Below, piece by piece: positions 9,028 through 17,786 of a DNA stretch of 64,000 nucleotides. The translations under genes and the position numbers were made by a program. The first letter of the stretch is position 1. Each line of letters begins with the position of its first letter. The notes under the pieces were generated by a model that was not told the origin of the DNA, searched no databases, and was given only the letters and a program-made list of their open reading frames with translations. This stretch comes from Roseovarius gahaiensis (GTDB lineage Bacteria; Pseudomonadota; Alphaproteobacteria; Rhodobacterales; Rhodobacteraceae), in NCBI RefSeq assembly GCF_011601345.1, contig NZ_JAAORB010000003.1, forward strand, positions 124,001 through 188,000, read 5' to 3'.

Positions 9028-9933
9028 ATGCGACATTTAACAAAAGCCATGTTTGCAAAGGCGCTGAGTGGGACATTCTTGGCCGGGTTCTTGGCCGGCA
9101 GCGCGGGTGCAGCACCGCCCGGTGAAACGCCGTTCGGGGTCTATGATCCCGAGGGGCAGTTTTCGGATGACAGTGACGTGCAGATCGAACATTTGTTCCT
9201 GCCGTGGGAGGATGTGTTCCTACCCAGTCTTGTTGATGCTGATGTATATGCTTTGGCGCGCGCACGCGCCTTGTTGGTCACAATCGAGCCATGGACATGG
9301 ACGCGCAGCGAACGCAACACGCCTCAGAGACTTCAACAGGGGTTACAATCGGGCGAGTATGATCAATACATGCGGGCGATCTGCTCGGTCCTTGGCACGC
9401 TCAATAGTCCTGTGACGGTGCGGTGGGCGCAGGAAATGGATGATAATACCACCCAGTTTACTTGGGCCAAATGGGAGCCGGGCACCTATATCGACGCGTA
9501 TAGGCGGATGGTGGATATCTGTCGCGCCGAAGCCCCGCAAGTAAACTACATGTGGTCGCCGCTTGGCTTTGAAAACATGGATGAATATTATCCCGGAGAC
9601 GATTATGCGGATCTCGTCGGGCTGTCGGTATTCGGCTTTCAGGCTTGGGAAGAAGAGATTTTGGGCAAATCACAGAGCTTTGTCGACATTCTGGAGCCGC
9701 GCTATGAGCGGGCCAAGCAGTTTGGCAAACCAATCGTTGTGGCCGAAACCGGGTTTTCGGGCGATCAGGCCTATGTCGAGGCGTGGCATAACAGCATTCG
9801 CCAGACCTATGAACAATTCCCGGATTTGGTGGGCGTCGTCTACTTTAATCAGGTCGAAGTCTATCCTTGGCCAGATGGGTTTGGGCTACCGGATTGGCGT
9901 GTGGATAACCGCGTTACAGGTGCCGACGAATAA
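9028..9933 (+). CDS. secreted glycoside hydrolase, GH26-like
   Basis: 301 residues with a signal peptide (hydrophobic stretch to about residue 28, ending GSAGA-AP). The body is a TIM-barrel glycanase resembling family GH26, with candidate acid/base Glu136 in RWAQEMD and nucleophile Glu240 in VVAETGFSG. An AAAGGAG ribosome-binding site precedes ATG 9028. It is placed 42 bases after the synthase and before a strong terminator, so it is the last gene of the operon. It likely trims, releases or edits the exported polysaccharide. Related families (GH5-like barrels) cannot be excluded. Confidence 0.8.
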   Translation: MRHLTKAMFAKALSGTFLAGFLAGSAGAAPPGETPFGVYDPEGQFSDDSDVQIEHLFLPWEDVFLPSLVDADVYALARARALLVTIEPWTWTRSERNTPQRLQQGLQSGEYDQYMRAICSVLGTLNSPVTVRWAQEMDDNTTQFTWAKWEPGTYIDAYRRMVDICRAEAPQVNYMWSPLGFENMDEYYPGDDYADLVGLSVFGFQAWEEEILGKSQSFVDILEPRYERAKQFGKPIVVAETGFSGDQAYVEAWHNSIRQTYEQFPDLVGVVYFNQVEVYPWPDGFGLPDWRVDNRVTGADE

Positions 9934-9974
9934 AACGGCGCAACCTCAAGCGCGGGATCGCAGGGCTGCATTCG

Positions 9975-10008
9975 GACGGGGCAGCTGCAAAGCCTGCCCC
10001 GTCTTTTT
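9975..10008 (+). terminator. intrinsic terminator of the polysaccharide operon
   Basis: GACGGGGCAG (9975-9984) pairs perfectly with CTGCCCCGTC (9994-10003) around a 9-base loop, followed by TTTTT. It ends the uxs-galE-GT2-GH unit. The remaining bases up to 10284 show no gene or clear signal. Confidence 0.9.
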
Positions 10009-10284
10009 AAGTAATCCAAACGATTAGGCGGCGGCACTTTAAGGGTGCACGCCAAAAATTAAGGCTTTAACACCATATTTTCGCCAAGGTCATGCGCGAG
10101 AGTCAGCCATACAAGGGCTGTTCTGGCCCGGTCGATTGACTTTAGCTGCGTAAAACCGCCACTATTGGCGCGTGGCAGGAAGGCTGTCGGACGGGGCATG
10201 ACATGTCTTGTCTGAAACTCGATAAAACCGGAACAGACGATAACCGGCATCGGGGCGGCTGCGAAACAAAACTGGAGTAGAGCA

Positions 10285-10575
10285 GTGAAACTCAATATAA
10301 TCAAGCGCTTGGCGCATATCGCGCCAGCTATCTCTATAGGTGCGGTCGCTGTTGCGGCGTCGCCGGTTGAAGCGGCTGGTGGCACCAAATCAGTAACGCC
10401 TTTGCACAAAAGCTATATGTGGGTCACGCCAATCAGCAAGGCAGAGCGTCAGGCAAGGCTGAGCCATGCACAGAAACGCCAAATTGCGCGCAATCAAAGC
10501 GCAAAGGGAAGCGGTTCGTGGATTTGTTCGCCCAGTGGATTTGGCAAGCGCGCGTCGTGTTTCACCCGCCGCTAA
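10285..10575 (+). CDS. small secreted protein of unknown function
   Basis: 96 residues starting at GTG with GGAG eight bases upstream. An N-terminal signal peptide (hydrophobic to about residue 30, cleavage likely after PVEA-A) is followed by a basic, Gln/Arg-rich middle. The compact C-terminus SGSWICSPSGFGKRASCF has two cysteines that could form a disulfide in the periplasm. I do not recognise a named family. It sits alone between the polysaccharide terminator and a lipoprotein gene in comparatively AT-rich sequence. Confidence 0.65.
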   Translation: MKLNIIKRLAHIAPAISIGAVAVAASPVEAAGGTKSVTPLHKSYMWVTPISKAERQARLSHAQKRQIARNQSAKGSGSWICSPSGFGKRASCFTRR

Positions 10576-10730
10576 GGCGGGGATTGCGCCAGTAAGTTCT
10601 TTGTTTGAAAGCAAAATTATGCTACCATCTTGAGCGTTGGTAGAAGGTTTGACTGTGCGTTCTGGCCTCCCTTTTTATGGGGGTTCAGGAGCACGCTTTT
10701 TAAAATCGCGTATTTTGTGGGGGACAAAAC

Positions 10731-10991
10731 ATGACATTTTCCAAAGTGTTCGTTTGTGGTGTAGGTCTGGCTGCATTGGCAGCCTGTGTGCCGATGGATC
10801 CGATTGAAATTGATCGGGAAAGTCTGCCGACAGCACCTGAATTTTTGCCGTGCCATCAAGTCGATGATCAGCTTGCCTATGCGGACGAAGCCGTGCGCCG
10901 GATCAGCTATTCGACCAATCCCAAAGAGGCAGCATATTGGGAAAAGCGGCAGGAACGTCTGGTCGCACGGGCCTATGAGTGTAAACGCTGA
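10731..10991 (+). CDS. small lipoprotein of unknown function
   Basis: 86 residues with a lipoprotein signal: hydrophobic segment and lipobox LAAC, lipidated Cys19. The mature part is short, charged and probably helical (YADEAVRRISYSTNPKEAAYWEKRQERL) with two further cysteines. ATG 10731 follows GGGGGAC. It is probably anchored in the outer membrane or periplasm. No family is recognised. Confidence 0.7.
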   Translation: MTFSKVFVCGVGLAALAACVPMDPIEIDRESLPTAPEFLPCHQVDDQLAYADEAVRRISYSTNPKEAAYWEKRQERLVARAYECKR

Positions 10992-10999
10992 CCAAAGAT

Positions 11000-11019
11000 A
11001 ACGCCTGATCGGGGCGTTT
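11000..11019 (+). terminator. short terminator-like hairpin after the lipoprotein gene
   Basis: AACGCC (11000-11005) pairs with GGCGTT (11013-11018), followed by TTC. A second stem just downstream (GACGCGGG 11040-11047 with CCCGCGTC 11061-11068, extended by TTTT/AAAA) has no T run. Together they probably separate the lipoprotein gene from the GTA cluster. The rest of the gap to 11286 should hold the GTA promoter, but none was recognised. Confidence 0.45.
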
Positions 11020-11286
11020 CGGACCCATCCTACAAAATGGACGCGGGTTTTGTCTAAAAGCCCGCGTCGTAAACGTGCGCGCGTCGATCAGGCGCGCTGA
11101 ATGGTTTGTCGTGATCATGGCCCCGGTGAAACCGCAGGGCCTGATACCGCCCGACCGCACCCCCCCTTTAATCAATCTTAACGCCCGATGACGCATCTTT
11201 CCGGCCTGCCAGCTGGAGGGGTGGCATGTGTGCTGTTCCCTCACTCGGACGTGACCGGGCACGCAACGCATGAGGCATGAGCACGA

Positions 11287-11628
11287 ATGGTTTTGATCAC
11301 CCCCGACGAGGGGCCCACGGGCCTGACCACCTCGATCGACTCGCTGGAACGGCAACTGTCGGACATGCGCGAGGATATCGAGATCATCTACCAAAAGATC
11401 CGTGCAGGGGATTTCGATGAATTGAAAAACGCGGCCAAGGCGACGGCGGAAATCCGACAGTGGCTGAAGATCGCGATAGAAGCGGAGGCGCAACTTGAAA
11501 AACGCAGAAAGCAGGAAAAAGGCATCGTCAACGACTATGCCCTCGACCTTGGAGAAGCACGGGCTTCGATCTGCTACCGGTTGGATCGTCTCAGAAGGGC
11601 CCGATGTTCAGGATGCGTTCCTCGATAG
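11287..11628 (+). CDS. GTA g1, small terminase-like protein
   Basis: 113-residue first gene of the GTA cluster, corresponding to RcGTA g1 (TerS-like DNA packaging protein). It is mostly helical, with a predicted coiled coil (LERQLSDMREDIEIIYQKIR) and a charged KKAKATAEIR-type second half. Its C-terminal third is overlapped in another frame by the large terminase gene. Recognition rests on position and general likeness. The ATG at 11287 lacks a strong ribosome-binding site. Confidence 0.8.
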   Translation: MVLITPDEGPTGLTTSIDSLERQLSDMREDIEIIYQKIRAGDFDELKNAAKATAEIRQWLKIAIEAEAQLEKRRKQEKGIVNDYALDLGEARASICYRLDRLRRARCSGCVPR

Positions 11629-12907
11629 TCTTGAGGAAGGCGAGCTGATGGCGCTGCCCTATCTGTTCGAGTTTTGGGCCCTTGAGCATCAATTGCCGCC
11701 TGATGGGGCGTGGACCAACTGGATCATCATGGGGGGGCGTGGCGCGGGGAAAACCCGCGCCGGTGCCGAATGGGTGCGCGCCCAAGTGGAAGGCGACAAG
11801 CCGCTGGATGCCGGGCGCTGCCGCCGTTTGGCCCTGGTGGGTGAAACCATCGATCAGGTGCGCGAGGTGATGATTTTCGGCGAAAGCGGGATCATGGCCT
11901 GTTCGCCGCCCGACAGGCGCCCTGACTGGCAGGCCAGCCGAAAGCGGCTGATCTGGCCCAATGGCGCGGTGGCACAGGTGTTTTCGGCGCATGAACCCGA
12001 GGGCTTGCGTGGCCCGCAATTCGACGGGGCGTGGGTGGATGAACTGGCCAAGTGGAAAAAGGCCCGCGAGACGTGGGATATGTTGCAATTCGGGTTGCGG
12101 CTGGGCGAGCATCCGCAGGTGTGCATCACCACGACGCCGCGCAACGTGGGTGTGCTAAAGGATCTGGTGCGTCAGGACAGCACGGTTGTCACCAACGCCC
12201 CGACCGAGGCCAACAGCGCCTTTCTGGCACAGTCTTTCCTTGAAGAAGTGCGCGCGCGCTATGCAGGCACGCGGTTGGGCCGTCAGGAACTGGACGGCGT
12301 GTTGCTGGAGGATGCCGAGGGCGCGTTGTGGAATTCGGCCATGCTTGAGGATGCAAGGCGCGAGGCCCCGCCCGATCTGGACCGGATCGTGGTGGCCGTG
12401 GACCCGGCGGTGAGTGGCAAAGACGGATCGGACGAATGCGGGATCATTGTGGCGGGGGCCTGCACGCAAGGCCCAGTTCAGGAGTGGCGGGCTTGGGTTT
12501 TGGCCGATTGCAGCGTGGCCGCGGCCAGCCCGGTGGGCTGGGCCACTGCCGCGATCCGCGCGATGGAGCAATTTGGGGCCGAGCGTCTGGTGGCCGAGGT
12601 CAACCAAGGCGGCGATCTGGTGGCGCAGGTGATCCGGCAGGTGGACCCCATGGTGCCGGTCAAGGCCGTGCATGCCAGCCGCGGCAAGGTGGCCCGCGCC
12701 GAGCCTGTCGCGGCGTTGTATGAGCAGGGCCGGGTGCATCATCTGCGCGGCCTTGGCCGTCTGGAGGACCAGATGTGCGCCATGACCGCGCAGGGCTATG
12801 AGGGCAAGGGCAGCCCCGACCGGGTGGATGCGCTGGTGTGGGCGCTGCACGAGTTGATGATCGCGCCAGCGGCGAAATGGCGGCGGCCTCAGGTGCGCGC
12901 GGTCTGA
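11495..12907 (+). CDS. GTA g2, large terminase subunit
   Basis: ATPase/nuclease motor that packages about 4-5 kb of host DNA headfully. Walker A GRGAGKT is at 81-87; the Walker B-like WVDELAKW lies about 70 residues on; the RNase H-type nuclease domain starts at VVAVDPAVSG. The TTG start at 11495 is chosen because GGAGG (11484-11488) lies six bases upstream. ATG 11537 is the next candidate and would shorten the protein by 14 residues to 456. It overlaps g1 by 134 bases. Confidence 0.92.
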   Translation: MKNAESRKKASSTTMPSTLEKHGLRSATGWIVSEGPDVQDAFLDSLEEGELMALPYLFEFWALEHQLPPDGAWTNWIIMGGRGAGKTRAGAEWVRAQVEGDKPLDAGRCRRLALVGETIDQVREVMIFGESGIMACSPPDRRPDWQASRKRLIWPNGAVAQVFSAHEPEGLRGPQFDGAWVDELAKWKKARETWDMLQFGLRLGEHPQVCITTTPRNVGVLKDLVRQDSTVVTNAPTEANSAFLAQSFLEEVRARYAGTRLGRQELDGVLLEDAEGALWNSAMLEDARREAPPDLDRIVVAVDPAVSGKDGSDECGIIVAGACTQGPVQEWRAWVLADCSVAAASPVGWATAAIRAMEQFGAERLVAEVNQGGDLVAQVIRQVDPMVPVKAVHASRGKVARAEPVAALYEQGRVHHLRGLGRLEDQMCAMTAQGYEGKGSPDRVDALVWALHELMIAPAAKWRRPQVRAV

Positions 12908-12996
12908 TTTACAATTCTTAAACCTTTCGGGGTCTGATGCTGGGCAAGACGTGAAAACGATTTCGACTGCGGGCAGACCCAAGGAGACGAGCCAAG

Positions 12997-14196
12997 ATGA
13001 TACTGGATTTTTTCCGAAGCGCCGGATCGGCAGGGGCCGCGGACCGGGATGTGCCTGAGACCAAGGCCAGTGCCGCCGGGCCGGTGATGGCGTGGCACGG
13101 TGCGGGCCGCGTGGCCTGGAGCCCGCGCGATACCGTGACGCTGACGCGCACCGGGTTCAGCGGCAACCCGGTTGGGTTTCGCTGTGTCAAGATGCTGGCC
13201 GAGGCGGCAGCCGCGCTGCCATTGGTCTTGCAGGATGTCGAGCAACGCTATGCGCGCCATCCGCTGTTGGAACTGGTGCGCCGCCCCAACCCGGCGCAGG
13301 GCCGCGCCGAATGGCTGGAGGCGCTTTATGGTCAGCTTTTGCTGACTGGCAATGGCTATGTCGAGGCTGCGGGCGGCGGCGAGGGCAGTGTTCCAATGGA
13401 ACTGCATGTGCTGCGCTCGGACCGGATGAGCGTGGTTCCGGGCGCGGATGGCTGGCCGGTGGGGTATGAATACACGGTCGGCGGGCGCAAGCATCGCTTT
13501 GATGTCAGTGCGGGGCATCCAGCGATCTGTCATCTGAAATCGTTTCACCCGCAAGATGACCATTACGGGCTTTCGGCTTTGCAGGCCGCCGCGCAGGCGG
13601 TGGATGTGCACAATTCCGCCAGCCGCTGGTCGAAAGCGCTATTGGACAATGCGGCGCGGCCCAGTGGTGCGATTGTCTACAAAGGGGCCGAGGGGCAGGG
13701 CAGCCTGAGCACTGATCACTATGATCGGTTGGTCAGCGAGATGGAAAGCCATCATCAGGGCGCGCGCAATGCTGGGCGTCCGATGCTGCTGGAAGGGGGG
13801 CTGGACTGGAAGCCGATGGGGTTTTCGCCCTCGGACATGGAGTTTCAGAAAACCAAGGAGGCCGCCGCGCGCGAGATCGCGCTGGCCTTTGGGGTGCCGC
13901 CGATGCTGTTGGGCATCCCGGGGGATGCGACCTATGCCAATTACGCCGAGGCCAACCGTGCATTTTACCGTCTGACGGTCTTGCCGCTGGTGGCACGAGT
14001 GACCGGGGCGTTGTCGGACTGGCTGTCGGGCTTTGCCGGTGACGTGCTGGAGCTGCGCCCCGATCTCGATCAGGTGCCGGCGCTATCGGCCGAACGCGAT
14101 GCCCAATGGGCGCGTGTGGCCGGGGCTGATTTCCTGAGTCCGGCGGAAAAGCGGGCCTTGCTGGGGCTGCCCGCGCTGGAGGCGGAGGATGGCTGA
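12997..14196 (+). CDS. GTA g3, portal protein
   Basis: 399-residue HK97-type portal that forms the DNA entry ring. Typical segments include GFRCVKMLAEAAAALPL, HPLLELVRRPNP, the KSFHPQDDHYGLSALQAAAQA region and GVPPMLLGIPGDATYANYAEA. AAGGAG precedes ATG 12997. An 89-base gap separates it from the terminase. It overlaps the g3.5 start by eight bases. Confidence 0.93.
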   Translation: MILDFFRSAGSAGAADRDVPETKASAAGPVMAWHGAGRVAWSPRDTVTLTRTGFSGNPVGFRCVKMLAEAAAALPLVLQDVEQRYARHPLLELVRRPNPAQGRAEWLEALYGQLLLTGNGYVEAAGGGEGSVPMELHVLRSDRMSVVPGADGWPVGYEYTVGGRKHRFDVSAGHPAICHLKSFHPQDDHYGLSALQAAAQAVDVHNSASRWSKALLDNAARPSGAIVYKGAEGQGSLSTDHYDRLVSEMESHHQGARNAGRPMLLEGGLDWKPMGFSPSDMEFQKTKEAAAREIALAFGVPPMLLGIPGDATYANYAEANRAFYRLTVLPLVARVTGALSDWLSGFAGDVLELRPDLDQVPALSAERDAQWARVAGADFLSPAEKRALLGLPALEAEDG

Positions 14197-14428
14197 GCGT
14201 GACCCCGGTGAGCGCTATGGGTTTGAGCCGTTCGACTGTGCCCCGGCGCTGAGGCTTGAGGCGCATGAGCGGGTGGCGCGGTTGCAACATGATGCGTTGC
14301 TGCATCGGCTGCAAAAGATCGAAGAGGCGCTGGCGCAGCTAGAGCGGCGGTTGTGGCTGGCGGTCTACGGCGTGATGGCGGCCATTCTGGCACAGGCGTT
14401 TCAGCCCCTTTTGGCGGCAATGCCCTAA
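14189..14428 (+). CDS. GTA g3.5, small head-formation protein
   Basis: 79 residues with a helical charged half (LEAHERVARLQHDALLHRLQKIEEALAQLERR) and one C-terminal membrane-type segment (LAVYGVMAAILAQAFQPLLAAM). Position between portal and protease matches RcGTA g3.5. It overlaps g3 by eight bases. Confidence 0.85.
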   Translation: MAERDPGERYGFEPFDCAPALRLEAHERVARLQHDALLHRLQKIEEALAQLERRLWLAVYGVMAAILAQAFQPLLAAMP

Positions 14429-14448
14429 GGCGGGTGATAGGTGAAAGG

Positions 14449-15012
14449 ATGAAGGTGATGGATATGGATTGCGGGCTGGAACACAAGTTCTGCCGAGGGG
14501 CTGACGATCTGGTCGTAACCGATGGCACGGTGATCGAAGGTTATGCCAGCCTGTTCGACAATCGCGACCGGGGCGGCGATATCGTCGCCAAGGGCGCTTA
14601 TGCGGCCAGCCTCAAGCGGCTGGCGCAAGAGGGGCGCGGCGTTAAGATGCTGTGGCAGCACGACCCGGGCCAGCCCATTGGCGTATGGGACGAGGTGCGT
14701 GAAGATGCGCGGGGCCTTTATGTCAAAGGTCGTCTGCTGGACGGCGTGGCGCGCGCGCGTGAGGCGGCGGCGCTGATTGCGGCCGGGGCGATTGACGGGC
14801 TGAGCATCGGCTATCGCACCGTGCGGGCGGCAAAGAACGACAGGGGCCGCAGGCTCTTGCAGGAACTGGAGCTGTGGGAGGTGTCGCTGGTGACCTTCCC
14901 GATGTTGCCCAGTGCGCGGGTGGGGGCCAAGGGCGATACGCTGGATGGCCATGACCTGCGTGATCTGGCGGCGGTCTTTGAGGGCGCCCGCCGGGAGTTG
15001 GCGCAATCCTGA
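14449..15012 (+). CDS. GTA g4, prohead protease
   Basis: HK97-family serine protease that matures the capsid. Catalytic His in WQHDPGQPIG and Ser in DGLSIGY are visible, as is the C-terminal LWEVSLVTFPM signature. In-frame ATGs at 14449, 14458 and 14464 compete; AGGTGA at 14439-14444 favours 14449 (187 residues). It lies directly upstream of its capsid substrate. Confidence 0.9.
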   Translation: MKVMDMDCGLEHKFCRGADDLVVTDGTVIEGYASLFDNRDRGGDIVAKGAYAASLKRLAQEGRGVKMLWQHDPGQPIGVWDEVREDARGLYVKGRLLDGVARAREAAALIAAGAIDGLSIGYRTVRAAKNDRGRRLLQELELWEVSLVTFPMLPSARVGAKGDTLDGHDLRDLAAVFEGARRELAQS

Positions 15013-15058
15013 CAGAAATACGCGCCGCACACCGACCTTAACCAAACGGGATCAAACG

Positions 15059-16252
15059 ATGAGCACAACCGAGGCACAGTCTCGGACCGGGGAAGATTTG
15101 TCTCCGGTGGCCGAGATGAAAACCGCCGTGGCGGGTTTCATGAGCGACTTCAAGGGCTTTCGGGCCGACATTCTGGAACGACTTCAACAACAGGACGACA
15201 AGATGACCAAGATTGAACGCAAATCCATGGGGCTTGCACGCCCGGCATTGTCCACCGCTGACGCAACCCGCGTCGAGGCTGGCGCGCCCCACATCAAGGC
15301 TTTTGACGCGTATTTGCGCAGTGGCGATGACGATGGCCTGCGTGGGCTGGAGTTGGAAGGCAAAGCCATGAGCAGCGCCGTTGCGGGCGATGGTGGCTAT
15401 CTGGTCGATCCGCAAACCGCTGACACGGTCAAATCGGTGCTGGCGTCGACCGCGTCGATCCGCGCGATTGCCAATGTGGTGCAGGTCGAGGCCACGTCTT
15501 ATGACGTGCTCATCGACCATTCGGATGTGGGCCACGGCTGGGCCACCGAAACCGATCCCACCACTGAAACCGGCACCCCGGCCATTGATCGTATCACCAT
15601 TGCCCTGCACGAGTTGAGCGCGCTGCCGAAAGCCAGCCAGCGCCTGCTGGATGACAGCGCGTTTGATATCGAGGGCTGGCTGGCAGGTCGGATTGCCGAC
15701 AAGTTCGCCCGCGCCGAGGCAGCGGCGTTCATTTCGGGCGATGGCATTGACAAGCCCAAGGGCTTTTTGACCCATCCGACGGTTGATCACGATGTCTGGA
15801 CCTGGGGCAATCTGGGCTACGTGCCCACGGGCGTTGACGGGGATTTCGGTGGCGCGGATGCGATCATTGATCTGGTCTATGCGCTGGGCGCGCAATACCG
15901 CGCCAAAGCGGCTTTTGTGATGAACTCAAAAACCGCCGGTGCGGTGCGCAAGCTGAAGGACAATGACGGGCGGTTCCTGTGGTCCGATGGTCTGGCCGCC
16001 GCCGAGCCTGCGCGCTTGATGGGCTATCCGGTGCTGATCGCCGAGGACATGCCCGACATCGCCACCGGGGCCGATGCCATCGCCTTTGGCGATTTCAGTG
16101 CGGGCTATACCGTGGCCGAACGCCCCGATCTGCGCGTACTGCGCGATCCGTTCAGCGCCAAGCCGCATGTGCTGTTCTACGCCACCAAGCGCGTGGGCGG
16201 CGACGTCAGCGATTTTGCCGCGATCAAACTGCTGAAATTCGCCGTCTCGTAA
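15059..16252 (+). CDS. GTA g5, major capsid protein
   Basis: 397-residue HK97-fold capsid subunit. The first ~110 residues form a charged, helical delta/scaffold domain (DILERLQQQDDKMTKIERK) expected to be removed by g4. The shell domain begins near the GDGGYLVDPQTADTV segment and includes ALPKASQRLLDDSAFDIEGWL and FYATKRVGGDV. ATG 15059 gives MSTTEAQ; the open frame extends upstream into g4 but is not conserved there. Confidence 0.95.
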   Translation: MSTTEAQSRTGEDLSPVAEMKTAVAGFMSDFKGFRADILERLQQQDDKMTKIERKSMGLARPALSTADATRVEAGAPHIKAFDAYLRSGDDDGLRGLELEGKAMSSAVAGDGGYLVDPQTADTVKSVLASTASIRAIANVVQVEATSYDVLIDHSDVGHGWATETDPTTETGTPAIDRITIALHELSALPKASQRLLDDSAFDIEGWLAGRIADKFARAEAAAFISGDGIDKPKGFLTHPTVDHDVWTWGNLGYVPTGVDGDFGGADAIIDLVYALGAQYRAKAAFVMNSKTAGAVRKLKDNDGRFLWSDGLAAAEPARLMGYPVLIAEDMPDIATGADAIAFGDFSAGYTVAERPDLRVLRDPFSAKPHVLFYATKRVGGDVSDFAAIKLLKFAVS

Positions 16253-16264
16253 GGGATGTGCGGA

Positions 16265-16292
16265 TGGGGCGGGCGCGCGATGCCCCGCCCCA
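16265..16292 (+). other. stem-loop between capsid gene and g6
   Basis: TGGGGCGGG (16265-16273) pairs perfectly with CCCGCCCCA (16284-16292) around a 10-base loop, 12 bases after the capsid stop. There is no T run. It may protect the capsid mRNA 3' end or reduce read-through into the less abundant connector genes. The 161-base gap holds no gene. Confidence 0.5.
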
Positions 16293-16413
16293 AGGCGCGC
16301 GCCGGTTGACCCAATCGCGTTGTCCAGCTGCTCCCCTCCGACCGAGCAACGCGGGGCGCGGCGCGCGCCTGACCAGAACCACCGGAGGGGTCCGGGATTT
16401 GTGGAGAGCATCC

Positions 16414-17013
16414 ATGATGTTGATCGAAGAAACCGCTGTGCCGCAGAGCGCATTGCCACTGGCGCAATTCAGGGCGCATTTGCGGTTGGGTACGGGGTTT
16501 GCCGACGACGGCATTCAGGACCCCGTTTTGGAAAGTTTCCTGCGCGCGGCCATGGCGGCCATTGAGGCGCGCACTGGTAAGGTGCTGATCCGGCGTGCGT
16601 TTTCATGGACGTTGACCCGCTGGCGCGATCCGGCGGTGCAGGCTTTGCCGGTGGCCCCGGTGACGCAGATCACGCGGTTGGTGCTGCGCGACCGGGGCGA
16701 AGGCGAAGAAGTGATCGCGCCGGATTTTTATACGCTTGAGACCGATATGCAGCGGCCTGTGATCCGGCCCAAGGGGGCGGTGCTGCCCTACATTCCTTCG
16801 GGTGGCACGGCGGAAATCGTGTTTGATGCAGGCTATGCCGACAATTGGGGCGGCTTGCCCGCTGATCTGGCGCAAGCGGTTTTGTTGCTGGCCGCGCATT
16901 ACTACGAATACCGCGAGGAGACCGCGCTTGGCGATGGTTGCATGCCGTTTGGCGTGACCGCCTTGATCGAGCGCTATCGCACGGTACGCCTGTTTGCAGG
17001 GGGCCGGGCATGA
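16414..17013 (+). CDS. GTA g6, head-tail connector (adaptor)
   Basis: 199-residue gp6-like connector, as in RcGTA g6. It starts MMLIEETAVPQSALPLAQFRAHLR and contains the AIEARTGKVLIRRAFSWTL and AHYYEYREETALGDG segments shared by phage head-tail connectors. GGAG precedes ATG 16414. The stop overlaps the next start (ATGA). Confidence 0.88.
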   Translation: MMLIEETAVPQSALPLAQFRAHLRLGTGFADDGIQDPVLESFLRAAMAAIEARTGKVLIRRAFSWTLTRWRDPAVQALPVAPVTQITRLVLRDRGEGEEVIAPDFYTLETDMQRPVIRPKGAVLPYIPSGGTAEIVFDAGYADNWGGLPADLAQAVLLLAAHYYEYREETALGDGCMPFGVTALIERYRTVRLFAGGRA

Positions 17014-17351
17014 GTGGCCGCATCCATCTGGCCCGTCGCTTGATGCTGGAAGAAGCTGTGCGCGCACCTGACGGCGCCGGTGGGTTTTCCGAGCAGTGGC
17101 AGGCACTTGGCAGTTTTTGGGGCGAGGTGGTGCCGCGTGCCGGACGCGAACGCGGTGGCGAGGCTGTCAGCCTGTCGACCACCAAATTTCGTATCACCGT
17201 GCGCGCCGCGCCGCAGGGGGCGCCGTCGCGGCCCCGCGCAGGTCAGCGGTTTCGCGACGATACGCGGCTGTTTCGGATCGAAGCAGTGACCGAACGCGAT
17301 GCGCAGGCACGGTTTCTGACCTGTTTCGCAACCGAGGAGGTGGTGCCATGA
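17010..17351 (+). CDS. GTA g7, head closure (stopper) protein
   Basis: 113-residue phage head-closure family protein. It has an LEEAVRAPDGAGGFSEQWQALGSFWGEV segment and a C-terminal FRIEAVTERDAQARFLTCFATEEV typical of the SPP1 gp16 type. It overlaps both neighbours by four bases (ATGA), indicating coupled translation. Confidence 0.87.
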   Translation: MSGRIHLARRLMLEEAVRAPDGAGGFSEQWQALGSFWGEVVPRAGRERGGEAVSLSTTKFRITVRAAPQGAPSRPRAGQRFRDDTRLFRIEAVTERDAQARFLTCFATEEVVP

Positions 17352-17761
17352 GCTACGCGGCAGCGGCGGCCCTGCAAGAGGCGGTTTTCCAGAGGTTGGC
17401 CAGCGATACAGACTTGGCGGCGCTGGTGGGCGGGGCGATCTATGACACGGTCCCGGCGGGCAGTTTGCCAGAAACCTATGTGACCCTTGGCCCCGAAGAC
17501 GTGCGCGCCCGCAGTGACGGCAGCGGCGGTGGCGCGTGGCATCGCTTTGCGGTGTCGGTGATCACCAGTGCGGCGGGCTTTCACGCCGCCAAACAGGTGG
17601 CGGCCACGATCAGCGAGGCCTTGACTGATGCGGATTTGCCCCTTGGGCACGGCCATCTGGTGGCCTTGCATTTCTACCGCGCGCGGGCTCGGCGGGAAGG
17701 CACCGGCGCGCAGCGTCGGATCGACCTGACCTTTCGGGCGCGGACGCAAGACACTCTTTAA
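17348..17761 (+). CDS. GTA g8, tail terminator (DUF3168)
   Basis: 137-residue DUF3168 protein, the tail-terminator position of RcGTA. The pattern LQEAVFQRLASDTDLAALVGGAIYD at the N-terminus and the central ETYVTLGPEDV are diagnostic. ATGA overlap with g7. Confidence 0.87.
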   Translation: MSYAAAAALQEAVFQRLASDTDLAALVGGAIYDTVPAGSLPETYVTLGPEDVRARSDGSGGGAWHRFAVSVITSAAGFHAAKQVAATISEALTDADLPLGHGHLVALHFYRARARREGTGAQRRIDLTFRARTQDTL

Positions 17762-17786
17762 CCCACTGAACAAGCGGAGAAACGAT

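Noticed and set aside
10059-10409. 116-codon reverse frame over the small secreted-protein gene
   Set aside because: No start signal and it opposes a gene with signal peptide and ribosome-binding site.
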